Shown here: in pieces, positions 23,674-36,700 of the stretch | How positions within the stretch are numbered: position 1 is the stretch's first letter | Layout of the letters: every line of letters starts with the position of its first letter | NCBI GenBank assembly: GCA_021397835.1 | Contig: JAJFZO010000550.1 | Coordinates: 55,001 to 119,000 of the forward strand | DNA: 64,000 nt | From: Moringa oleifera | Taxonomy: Eukaryota; Streptophyta; Magnoliopsida; Brassicales; Moringaceae | Reading direction: 5' to 3' | The notes under the pieces: generated by a model | Told to the model about the DNA's origin: nothing | The model's database searches: none | Seen by the model: the letters and a program-made list of their open reading frames with translations, nothing else | Translations under genes and position numbers: made by a program

Positions 23674-23754
23674 GGCATTCACGTCTATCGAGATCATGCT
23701 GGCATTCACGTCTATCGAGATCATGCTGGCATTCACGTCTATCGAGATCATGCT
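23674..23754. repeat. 27 bp unit present three times
   Basis: Three identical 27 bp copies at 23674-23700, 23701-23727 and 23728-23754, starting GGCATTCACGTCTATCGAGA. The equivalent sites in the other superunits (near 38707 and 52507) have only one copy, so this is a recent local expansion. Confidence 0.95.
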
Positions 23755-26700
23755 GACATCCATGTCTCCCAACACCAACAACTGCCTCGCAATAGTAATT
23801 GAATAGCTGATGGTTTTGCCAAAGTTAGAGCGAGCATCTGCAAGCACCAACAACTTTCCTGCAGTGCTTATTGGGATGTCCTAATACCAAAAACAGCCAT
23901 ACGATCATTGTTAGTCTCCTCCGATACTGGCATGGCATCTATTGACACCAACAACTGCCTGCAGCAATAGCAAGGAAGTCTTTTGGTTCACTTAGTGCTG
24001 GTGTCAACGTGTGCCAACACCAACAACTACCCCACAATATTAGATGGGCAATCGTTGGGTTCCCTAAAAACAAGTACGAGCAAATGCAAGCCCCAACGAT
24101 TTTCCAACAGTCATCGTTAGGCTCTCATAATGCTAACAATGACTGTCATTTGGCAATCATTAGGGCAACCTATTGTAGATGTTTGGCACCTTTAGTGACT
24201 ATCATAGGGTCTTCGTCGAGTCTTCTTTGTGCTATAACTAGCATCTACTAGAATCAACGATGATCCAATAGCAGTTATTGGGCTCTACCAACCCGTGTGA
24301 CTATCATTGGGTCATCGATTAGTTACCCCGATACTAGCACTAGTATCTATTGATGCTAACAACTATCCTGCAACACTGGTTGTGTAGTCGTTGGGTTCCT
24401 CTTATGCTGGTGTCATCATCTCCCAACATTAATAACTACCCCTAACAACGACTCGGTAGTCGCTGGGCTCTTTCAAAGCTGGTGCAAAAGTCTACGAGCA
24501 CCAACGACATCCCTACATAAGTTTTTGGGCTCTCCAAGTGCTAACTACTACTTCTACTTTATCGTTTGACTCCTTTTGTGGCTGCTGTCATGTTTACCTG
24601 TGCCAACAACTAACACTAGGCTAATGATAGGAAAACCTAATACTGATGTCCGCTAAGGCCCGCGACTGTCGCTAGGTCATTGCTAAGTTACTTTAGTACT
24701 GACACCAATCTACTAGCATCTACGATTGCCCAATAACACTCGCCAGGCTCTCCTAAATCAAGTGACTATCTAAGGGACATCGCTAGGCCCCCGAATGCCG
24801 GCACTAACGTTTCCAAATTTCATCATTTGCCAGTAACTATAACTACCTCGCAATAATGGCTCGAAAGTCATTGGGCTCTTTTATGCTTGCCCTTACGTCA
24901 GCCTATGCCAGTGACTGCTTAGCTATAGTCGTAGGACTCCCCCAACACCATCGACTGTCATGAGGTAATCATTGGGCTTCTCTTGTGTTAGTACTAGTGT
25001 TTACACACACCAACAATTACTATACAAAAATGACAAGGCTCTCCCTATGTTCCATCAGTGTCAGTGTCGGTGTCTGCCAACACCCGTAACTACCCACTAG
25101 TAATAACAAGCAGCCGTTGTGTTCCTTTAAACTTTGCACGAGGGTCTACTAGTACCAACAACTTCTTCTCGATAGTCATTGGGCTCTCCTAATGCCAACC
25201 ATTACTACTATGACATTGTTAAGCTCCTTTAGTGCTTGTCCTCGTGTTTACCTACGCCAGCAATAACCGTTAGGCCATCTTGAGGGAACCCATTGCAGAT
25301 ATCTACAGACACCAGCACCTATCATTGGGTCATGTGTAGCTCCCCCTGTGCTGGCGCCAACATCTACCATTGCCGATGACTACCCCAACATCAATCGTTG
25401 GGGTTTTCCAACACAGCTAACTACTATGCAGTCATCGCTAGGGTCCTCTAGTGCTAGCACTCGCGTCTATTGATATGAGCAACTGCCTACAAAAGTAGCT
25501 GAGGAGTCTCTTGGTTTGCCTCATGCTAACATTGATGTCTCCTAACACCAACAACTACCCCACATTAGTAGCTGAATTATCGATGGTCTCGCCAAAGTTG
25601 CAACGAGCATCTACCAGCACTAACAACTTTCCTGCATTAGTTGTTTGGCTTTTTCAATACCGAAAATAGCCATGCAGTCATCGTTAGTCTCCCCTGATGT
25701 TAGAACAACATCTATCGACATCAACAATGGCCTACAGCAATAGCAGCGAAGTCTTTTGGTTCACTTATTGCTAGTGTCAGCATGTACCAATACCAATAAC
25801 TACCCAACAATAGTAGTTGGGCAATCGTTGGGTTCCTTAAAAGCAAGTGCAATCATCTACCAACCCTCACGACTTTCCAACAGTCGTCGTTAGGCTCTTA
25901 CAATGCCAACAACGACTACCATTGGGCAATTATTGGGGCAATGCACAGTAGACGTTTGGCACCTTTAATGACCATCGTTGGGTCTTCATCGAGTTTTGTT
26001 TATGCAAGCACTCGCATCTATTAGCATCAATGACTGCCCAATAGCAGTCATTGGGCTCTACCAATATGAGCGACTATCATTGGGTCATTGCCAGGTTGTC
26101 CCAGTACTAGCACTAGCATCTATCGATGCTAATAACTACCCCGCAATACTGGTTGCGCAGTCCTTGGGTTCCTCATATGCTGGTGTCATCATCTCTCAAC
26201 ACTAATAACTACCCTGTAACAATGGCTCAGTAGTCATTGGGTTCCTTCAAAGCTAGCGCGAAAGCCTACCAGCTCTAGTGACGTCCTTGCATATGATTTT
26301 AGGCTCTCATAGTGCCCACTACTACTGTTACTTTGTCGTTTGACTCCTTTTGTGGTTGCCTTCATGTCTACGTGTGCTAGCAACTGCCACTAGGTTAATG
26401 ATAGGAAAACCCAACGCTGATGTTTGTTAAGGCCTGCAACTATCGCTAGGTCACAATTGAGATGCTTCAGTACTGACCTTGTGATCTATTAGCATCTATG
26501 ATTGCCCAATAAAAGTTGTTGGGCTCTTCTAAATTTAGTGACTATCAAAGGGTTGTCATTAGGTTCTCCCGGTGCCGGCACCAGTGTTTCTAAATGCCAC
26601 CTTCAGCCAACATCAATAACCACCTTGCAACAAAAGCTAGACAGTCGTTGGGTTCTTTTAGTGCTTGCCATCGCATTTACCTTCGCTAGTGACTACGTAA

Positions 26701-29700
26701 CTATAGTTGTTGGGCCCCCCAACACTAACAACGATTAGTAACTACCTCGCTGTAGTAGCAAGGCAGCCGTTGGGTCCTCTCAAAGTTGGCACGAGGGTCT
26801 ACTAGCACCAATAACTTCTTCACAACAGTCATTAAGCTTTGCCAATGCCATCCACTATAACTAGGACGTCGTTAAGCTCCTCTAGTGCTTGCCGTTGCGT
26901 CTACCTACTCGAGCGATAACCCTTAGGTCATGGTTAGGGGAACCCAGTACAGATCATTACCGACACTAGCAACTATCGCTGGGTCATTGCATAGCTACCT
27001 CAGTGCTAGCGTTGGCCTCTACTAGTGCTGATGACTACTCTAACATGAGTTGCTCGGCTCTTTCAACACCAGCGATTGTCATGCAGTCATCGCTAGTGTC
27101 CTTGGATGTTGTCACTGGCATCTATAGACATGAGCAATGCCTGTAGAAATTTGTGAGATGTCTCTTGGTTCCCTCGTGCTGACATCATGTCTTTTAACAC
27201 AAACAACAACCCCACAATAGTAGCTGAGCAGCCGCTGGTTCCCGCAAAGCTGGAGCGAGCATGTGCCAGCACCAACACCTTTCTTGCAGTAGTTGTTAGG
27301 CTTTCCCAATACCACCAACACCTTTGATGCTGGCAATTTATCGACACCAGCAACTACCAGTAATAATAGCATGAAAGTTTTTTTGTTCACCTAGTGCTGG
27401 TGTCAGCATGTACCAACACCAATAACTACCCCACAATTATAGTTGGACAATCATTGGGTTCTCTAAAAACAAGAGCGAGCATCTACATGCCCCAACGACT
27501 TCCCAACAGTCATCGTTAGGCTCTCACAATGGCAACAATGATTGCCATAATGTAATTATTGGAACAACCTAGCGTAGATGTTAGGTAGCTTTAGTGATTA
27601 TTATTGGGTCTTTGCTGAGTTCTGTTTATGTTAGCACTAGCATTTACCAGCATCAACAACTATCCGACAACAGTCATAGGCTCTACCAATACGAGCAACT
27701 ATCATTGTGTCATTGCTCGGTTACCTCGGTGCTAGTACTCGCCTCTATCGATGCTAATAACTACCCCGTAATAATAGTTGGGCAGTGCTTGGGTTCCTTT
27801 TTTGCTGGTGTCATCATCTGTCAACACTAATAACTACCCTATAACAATGACTTTCTAGTTGCTGCGTTCCTTCAAAGTTGGTGTGAGTGTTTGCCAGCAC
27901 CAGCAACGTCTCTGCATAAGTTTTTGGGCTCTCCGAGTGCCCACAACTACTGCTGCGTCGTCGATCGACTCCTTCTGTGGTTGCCTTCTTGTCTACCTGT
28001 GCCAGTAACTACCACTAGGCTAAGCTAAGAAAACCTAGTGTTTATGTTTGCTAAGGCCCACGACTATCGTTAAGTCATTATTGAATTGCTCTAGTACTGA
28101 CATTGTGGTCTACTAGCCCCTACGATTGCTCGACAAAAGTTGTTAGGCTCTCCTGAATCCAATGACTATCAAAGGGTCGTTGTTGGGTTCCCCTGGTGCT
28201 GAAACTAGTGTTTCCCAATGCCATCTTTAGCTAACACATATAACTACCCCATAACAAAAGCTGAACATTCGTTGGGCTCTTTTAGTGTTGCCCTCGTGTC
28301 TACCTGCTCTAGTGACTGCTTAACTGTAGTCGTTGGGCTCTGTCAACACTAGCGATGGTCATGGGGTGATTGTTGGGCTTCCGTGGTGCCAGTACTAGCA
28401 TTTAAACACACCAAAAATTACCTTACAGAAATGACAGAGCTGTCCTTACGTTCCCCTAATGTCGACGTCGTTATTTGTCAACACCCGTAGCTACATAGTT
28501 GTAGTAGTAGTAAGGTAGCCATTGGGTCCCCATAAAGTTTGTACGAGGGTCTAATAGCACTAACGACTTCTTCATAATAGTCATTGGGCTCTCCCAATGT
28601 TGACCACTACTATTGGGGTGTCGTTAAGCTCCTCTAGTGCTTGCTCTTGCGTCTACCTATGCCAACCACAACCGTTAGGCCATCATTGAGGGAACCCAAC
28701 GTAGATTTCCAACGTCAAAAGGAGTTGTCGCTGGGTCATTGCTTAGCTTCCCTAGTGCTGGCGTTGACCACTGCGAATGCCGACGATTACCCCAACATTA
28801 GTTGTTAGGCTCTTTTAACACCACTAATTGTCATGTAATCATCGCTACAGCCCCCGGTGCTTGTATTAGCATCTATCAACATGAGCAACTGCATGCAAAA
28901 ATAGCTGAGAAGTCTTTTGGTTCACCTCGTGCTGACATCGATGTCTTCTAACATCAACAATTGCCCCGTAGTAGTAGTTGAGTGTTGTTGGTTCCCCCAA
29001 AACTTGAGCGAGCATTTGCGAGCACCAACAAGTTCCTCGCAATAGTTATTGTACTTTCCTAATACCAGCAACAATCATGCGGTCATCGTTAGTCTCCCTT
29101 AATGCTCGCACTAGCGTCTACCGACACCAGCAACTGCCCACAGCAATAGTAGGGAAGTCTTTTGGTTCACCTAGTAATGGTGTCGATGTGTGCCAACACC
29201 AATAACTACCCCACAATTATAGTTGGGCCATTGTTGGGTTCCTTATAAATAAGCTGGAGCATGGCGTGGCCCAACGACTTCCCAACAACTGTCATTAGGC
29301 TCTCGTAACGCCAACAATGATTGCCATTCGGGAAACCTAGCGTAGATGTTTGGCAGTTTTCGTGACTATTGTTGGGTCTTTACTGAGTTTTATTTGTGCA
29401 AGCACTGGTATATACCAGCATCAACGACTACCCAATAACAGTCATTGGGCTCTACCAACGTGAGCAACTATCGTTGGGTCATCGCTAGGTTGCCCCGATA
29501 CTAGTACTAGCATCTATCGATGCTAACAACTCTCCTACAATATTACTTGCGCAGTCCTTGTGTTCCTCTCATGCTGGTGTCATCATTTGCCAATAATGAC
29601 AACTACTCCATAACAATGACTCAGCAGTCCTTGCATAAGTTGTGGAGCTCTCTACTGCTCACTACTATTGCTACTTCCTCATTCGACTCTTTTTGTGGTT

Positions 29701-31963
29701 GCCTTCGTGTCAACCTGTACTAGTAACTGCCACTAGGCTAACGATAGGAAAACCCAATGTTCATGTCTGCTAAGGCCCGCAACTGTCACTAGATCATTAT
29801 TGAATTGCTCTACTACTGACTCTACAATCCACTAGTGTCTGCGATTGCCCGATAATAGTTGCTAGGCTTTCCTAAATCTAGTGACTATCCAAAGGTCGTA
29901 ACTGGACTCCCTCGGTGCCGGCACTAGTGTTTCCCAATTTCATCATTTGCTGGTACCTATAACTACCCCTCAATAAAGGCTAGACTGTTATTAGGCATTT
30001 CTAGTGCATGTCCTCACATCTACCTATGCCAATAACTTCCTAAATATAGTCGTAGGGCTCTTCCAACACCAGCAACTTTCATGGGGTAATCATTGGGCTT
30101 CTTTTGTGCTTGTACGAGCGTTGAGAAACATCGACAATTGCCTCACAAAAATTGTAGGGCTCTCCCTAAGTTCCCCTAGTGTTAGCGTCGGTGTTAGCCA
30201 ACATTCGTAACTACCCAATAGTAATAACAAGGTAGTTGTTGGGTCTTCTCAAAGGTAGTACGAGGGTGTACTAGCACCAACGACTTCTTGACGATAGTCG
30301 TTATGCTCTCCCAATGCCAACCACTACTACTAAGGCATACTTAAGCTCCTCTAGTGCTTGCCCTCGCGTCTACCTACGCCAGCGACAATCGTTAGGCCAT
30401 CATTGAGGGAATCCAATGCAGATCTCTACCGATACCAGCAGTTATCGCTACCAACACCTATAATTGCCCTCTAACAAAAGCTAGACAGTCGTTGAGCTCT
30501 TTCAATTCTTGCCCTCATGTCTATATATGCTAGTGAGTGCCTAGCTATAGTCATTGGGCTCTCCCAACACTAGGAATGGTTATGAGGTGATTGTTAGGCT
30601 TCTCTTGCGCTAGTACTAGCATTTACACACATCGGCAATTGCCTCGCAAAAATGATAAGGCTATCCTTAAGTTCCCTTAGTGTCGACGCCGTTATGTGCC
30701 AACATTCATAACTACCTAGTTGTAAGAGCAAGGCAGCCATTGGGTCCCCTCAAAGTTGGCACGAGGGTCAACTAGCACCAGCGACTTCTTCACAACAGTC
30801 ATTGGCCTCTCCCAATGCTGACCGCTGCTACTGGGGTGTCACAAAGCTCCTCCAATGCCTGCCTTCGCGTCTACCTACGCCAGCAACAACCGTTAGGGCA
30901 TCATTGGGGGAACCCAGTTTAGATTTTTATCGATATCAGCAGCTGTCATTGGGTGAGTGCTTACCTCCCCCAGTGCTGCTCTGGCCTTTGCCACTGCTAA
31001 TAACTATCCCAACATCAGTTGTTGGGCTCTTCCAACACCAGCAACTGTCATGCAATCATCACTAAGGTCCTCCAATGTTGGCACTAGCATCTATCGACAT
31101 AAACCACTGCCTGCGAAAATAGCTGAGAAGTCTTTTAGTTTGCCTCATGCTGACATCGACGTTTGCCAAAACCAACAAATGCCTCGCACTAGTAATTGAG
31201 CAGTCGTTGGTTCTATCAAACCTGGAGCGCGCATCTACCAACACCAACACCTTTCTCGCAATAGTTGTTGAGCTTTCCTAATACCAGCAACAATCATGCG
31301 ATCATCGTTAGTCTCCCATGATGCTAGCATTGGCATCTATTGACACAAGCAACTGCCTGAAATAATAGCAAGGAAGTCCTTTGGTTCATCTAGTTCGGGC
31401 GTCGGTATGTGCCAGCACCAGTAGCAACCCACAATTATAATCGGGCAATTGCTGGGTTCCTTAAAACCAAGTGCAAGCAAGTGTGTGCCCAAACAACTTC
31501 CAAACATCCATCGTTAGGCTTTCGTAATGCCAACAATGACTGCCATTAGGCAATCATTAGGGCAACCCAGCGTTAATGTTGGGTCTTCCTTGAGTTTTGT
31601 TTGTGTAAGAACTGGCATCTACCAGCATCAACGACTGTCCAGTAACAGTCATTAGGCTCTACCAATGCAAGTGACTATCATTAGGTCGTCGCTAAGTTGC
31701 CCCGGTACTAGCATTAGCGTCTATCAATGCTAACAACTACCCCGCAACAATGGTTATGCAGTTCTTGGGTTTCTCTTATATTGGTGTCATCATCAGCCAA
31801 CACCAATGACTACCCCGTAACAATGACTCAGCAGTCGCTCGGTTCCTTCAAAGCTAGCGCGAGCGTCTGCCAGGACCAGTGACGTCCGTGCATAAGTATT
31901 TGGCCTCTCCTAGTGCCCACTAATATTACTGCTTCATCATTTGACTCCTTTTGTGGTTGCCTT

Positions 31964-33765
31964 CATGTCTGTGTGTGCCAGCAACTCCCACTAGGCTAAC
32001 GATAGGAAAACCCAATGTTAATGTGTGCTAAGGCCCATGATTATCACTAAGTCATTGCTGAATTGCTCTAGTACTGACTCTACGATCTACTAGTGTTTGC
32101 GATTGTCCGATAACAGTTGTTGGGTTCTTCTAATTCAAGTGTTTATCCAAGGGTCATCGTATGGCTCTCTCAGTGTCGGCAATAGCAATTCCCAATTACA
32201 TCATCTGCCACTACCTAAAAGTACCCCTTAACGAAGGCTGGATAGTCATTAGGTTCTTTTAGTGCTTGCCCTTGCGTCTACTTACGCCAGTGACTGCCTA
32301 GCTATAGTTAAAAGGCTCTCCCAAACCAGTTACTGTCATGGGGTAATCGTTGGGCTTCCTTCATGCTAGTACTAGTGTTTACACATACCAACAACTGCCT
32401 CATAGAAATGATCTGGCTCACCCTAGATTACCCTAGTGTCTGCGCCAGTCCCTCCGAACACCCGTAACTACTCAGTAGCAGTAGCAACGTAGCCGTTAGG
32501 TCTTTTCAATGTTGGCACGAGGTTTACTAGCACCAAAGACTTCTACATGATAGTCATTGGGCTCTCCAAATGCCAACCACTACTACTAAGACATCATTAA
32601 GCTCCCCTAGTGCTTGCCCTCGTGTCTACCTGTGCCAGCGACAACCGTTAGGCCATCATTTGAGGATCCTAGCACAGATCTCTACTGACACTAGTAGCTA
32701 TCGCTGGGTCATTGCTCTAATGCTGACGCTAGCCGCTGCCAGTGCCAAGGACTACCCCAATATCAGTCGTTGGGCTCTTCCAACAACAACAACTATCATG
32801 TAGTCATCATTACGGTTCCACAGTATTGGCATTGGCATCTATCGACATTAGTAACTTCTTGTAGATATAGCTGAAAAGTCTCATGTCTACGTGTGCTAGC
32901 AACTTCCACTAGGCTAATGATATGAAAACCCAATATTAATGTGTGCTAAGGCTCGTGACTGTCACCAAGTCATTGCTGAGTTGCTTTAGTACTGACTCTA
33001 CGATCTACTAGCATTGTGATTGCCCGATAACAATTGTTGGGTTCTCATAAATCAAGTGTCTATCCAAGGGTTATCGCATGGCTCCCTCGGTGTCAATAAT
33101 AGCAATTCCCAAATACATCATGTGCCACTACCTAAAATTGCCCTTCAACGAAGGTGAGATAGTTATTGCGTCTACTTACGCCAGTGACTGCCTAGCTATA
33201 GTCGTAAGGCTCTCCCAAACCAGCGACTATCATGGGGTAATCGTTGGGCTTCCTTTATGCTAGTACTAATGTTTACACACACCGGTAACTATCTCACAGA
33301 AATGATCGGGCTCACCCTAGTGTGTACGCTAGTCCCTCCTAACACCCGTAACTACTCAGTAGCAGTAGCAAGGTAGCCATTAGGTCCTTTCAATGTTGGC
33401 ACGAGGTCTACTAGCACCAAAGACTTCTTTACGATAGTCATTGGGCTCTTCAAATGCCAACCACTACTACTAAGGCATCATTAAGCTCCCCTAGTGCTTT
33501 CCCCCATGTCTACCTATGCCAGCGACAACCATTAGACCATTGTTTGGGAAACCCAGCGCAGATCTCTACAGACACCAGTAGCTATCTCTGGGTCATTGTT
33601 CTAGTGCTGACGCTAGCCACTACCAGTGCCAAGGACTACCTTAATATCAATCGTTGGGCTCTTCCAACAACAGCAACTATCACGCAGTCATCACTACGGT
33701 CCCTCAGTGTTGGCACTGGCATCTATCGACATGAGTAACTTATTGTAGAATTAGCTGAGAAGTCT
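31964..33765. repeat. ~0.9 kb tandem duplication in unit b of S1
   Basis: 31964-32881 and 32882-~33765 align throughout, for example CAAATGCCAACCACTACTAC near 32567 and 33451. The offset falls from 918 to 884 bp because the second copy lost ~30 bases near 33165. The junction near 32881 joins GAAAAGTCTCATGTCTACG. The next superunit has only one copy at this place, so the duplication is private to S1. Confidence 0.88.
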
Positions 33766-36700
33766 CTTGGTTTGCCTTATGCTGACATTGATGTCTGCCA
33801 ACACCAACAACTACCCGCACTAAGTAACTGAGCAGTCATTGGTTCCCTCAAACCTTAGGCGAGCATCAGCTAACACCAACACCATTCTCGTAGTAGTTGT
33901 TGGGCTTTTCCAATACCAGCAGTAGTCGTGCGGTCATCGTTAGTCTCCCTCAATACTATCACTAGTGTCTATCGACACCAGTAACTACTCGCAACAATAG
34001 TAAGGAAGACTTTTGGTTCACCTAGTACTGGCGTTCGCGTGTGCTAACACTAATAACTACCCCACAATTGTAGTTTGGCAATCATTGGGTTTCCTAAAAA
34101 CAAGCATGATCATGTGCGTGGCCCAACCCAACAACCGTCGTTAGGCTTTTGTAACGCCAACAATGAGTGCAATTAGGCAATCATTAGGCTAACCCTTCAT
34201 CGTAGATGCTTGGCAGCTTTTGTGACTAATGTTGAGTGTTCGTTAAGTTTCGTTTTTGCAAGCACTAGCATCTACTGGCATCAACGAATGCCCAACAGCA
34301 GTCATTAGCTCTACCAATGCGAGTGACTGTCATTGAGTCGTCACTAAGTTTGCCCGAGTGTCTATCGATGCCAACAACTACCTCGCAATACTGGTTACGC
34401 AGTCCTTGGGTTCCTCTTATGATGTTGTCATCATCTGCCAACACTAATAACTACCCCATAACAATGACTCAGCAGACAATGGGTTAATTCAAAGCTGGTG
34501 TGAGTGTCTGCTAACAGCAATGACATCCGTGCTTTAGTTTTTAGGCTCTCCCAGTGCCCACTACTACTGCTACTTCATCATTCGACTCCTTTTATAGTTT
34601 CCTTTAAGTCTACGTGTGCTAGCAACTCCCACTAGGCTAACGCAAGAAAAATCTAACCTTGATGTCTGCTATGGCCCGCGACTGTCGCTAGGTCATTATT
34701 GAGTTGCTCTAGTACTGACACTATGTTTTACTAGCATTTGCGATTAGCCGATAAAAAGTGTTAGGCTCTCCTAAATCCAGTGACTATCAAAGGGTCGTCG
34801 TTGAGCTCCCCCGGTGCTAAAACTAGCATTCCCCAATTTTGTCATCTACTGGTACTGTTAACTACCCCTCAACAAAGGCTAGACAATCGTTGGGCTCTTT
34901 TAGTGCTTGCCTTCGTATCTATCTACGTCCGTGACTATGTAGTTATAGTCGTAGGGCTCATCCAACACTAGGGACTGTCATTGGGCAATCGTTGGGCTTC
35001 CTTTTTTCCAATATTAGCATTTACTAACACCGGTAACTACCTCACAGAAATGATAGGCCTCTCTCTGGGTTCCCCTAGTCTCGGCACTGCTATCTGTCAG
35101 CACCCGTAACAACCGAGTAGTAGTGGAAAGGCAGCCGTTGGGTCCTTTCAAAATTGGCACGACGGTAACACCAACGACTTCTTCATGATAATCATTTGGC
35201 TCTCCCAATTGCCAACCACTACTACTAAGGCATCGTTAAGCTTCTTTAGTGCTTGCCCTCACATCTTACTATGCCAGCAACAACCATTTAGCCATCATTG
35301 GGGGAAGCTAGTGTAGATCTTTATTGATACCACTAACTACAGTTGGGTCATTGCATAGCTCCTTTTGTGCCGGTGCTGACCTTTACCAGTGCCTATGACT
35401 ACCTAAACATCAGTCGTTGGGCTCTTCTAATAACCACAACTATCACGCAGTCACAGGTAGGGTCCTCTAGTGCTGTTACTCGCGTCTACTGATATGAGCA
35501 CCTGCCTATAAAAATAGTTAAGAAGTCTATTGGTTTGCTTTATGCTGACATCGGTGTCTCTCAACATCGATAACTTCCCGACAGTAGTAGCTGAGCAGTC
35601 TTTAGTTCCCTCAAAGCTGGAGCGAGCATCTGCCAGAACCAACACCTTTCCCAGCGTAGTTGTTTGGCAGCCTTAGTGACTATCATTAGGTCATCACTGA
35701 GTTTCATTTGTGCTAGTATTAACATCTACCAGCATCAATAACTGCCCAATAGCAGTCAATGGGCTCTGCCAACATGAGCGACTATCATTACGTCATCGCG
35801 AGGTTGCCCGAGCGCTATTACTAGCATCTATCGATGCTAAGAGCTACCTCACAATAATGGTTGGGCAGTCCTTAGGTTCCTCTTAAGTTGGTGTCATCAT
35901 CGCCCAACACTAATAACTACCCTGTAATAAAGACTCGGTAATTGGTGGGTTCTTTCAAAGCTGGCGTGAGTGTCTAGCAACACCAACGACGTCTCGACAA
36001 AATTTTTTGGGCTCTTCTAGTGCCCACTACCACTGCTACATCATCATTCAATTTCTTATGTGGCAGTCTTCAAGTCTACTTGTGCCTGCAACTCCCACTA
36101 GGCTAACACGAGGAAAACCCAGTGCCGATATGTGCTAAGGCCTGCAACTGTCGCTAGGTCATTGTTGAGTTGCTCTAATACTGACACTATGGTCTACTAG
36201 TATCTACGATTGCCCAATAAAAGTTATTGAGCTCTCCTAAATCCAGTGACCATCAAAGGGTCATCGCTAGGCTCCCCCGATGTCGGCATAAGTGTTTCTA
36301 CATGCCATCTTTGGTAGACCCTTATAACTACCCCGCAACAAAAGCTGGATAGTCGTTGGGCTGTTTAAGTGTTTGCCGTCGCATCCACCTGCACCAGTGA
36401 CTGCCTAACTATAGTTGTTGGGCTCTCCCAACACTTGCGACGGTCATGGGGTGATCGTTGGGCTATTTAAGTGCTAATACACACCGACAACTGCCTTGTA
36501 AAAATGACACTGCTGTCCCTAGGTTCCCCTAGTGTCAGCGTTGGTGTCAACCAACACTCGTAACTAACCAATAGTGGTAGTAAGGCAGTCGTTGGGGCCC
36601 CTCAAAGTTGGCACGAGGGTTTACTAGCACCAGCAACTTCTTCACAACAGTCATTGGGCTTTCTCAATGCCGAGAACTACTATTGGGGTGTCGTTAACCT

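Noticed and set aside
23566..23802. 78-codon frame with a repeated IHVYRDHAG peptide as a repeat protein
   Set aside because: The peptide repeat is the 27 bp satellite triplication read in frame. The rest of the frame is ordinary submonomer sequence.
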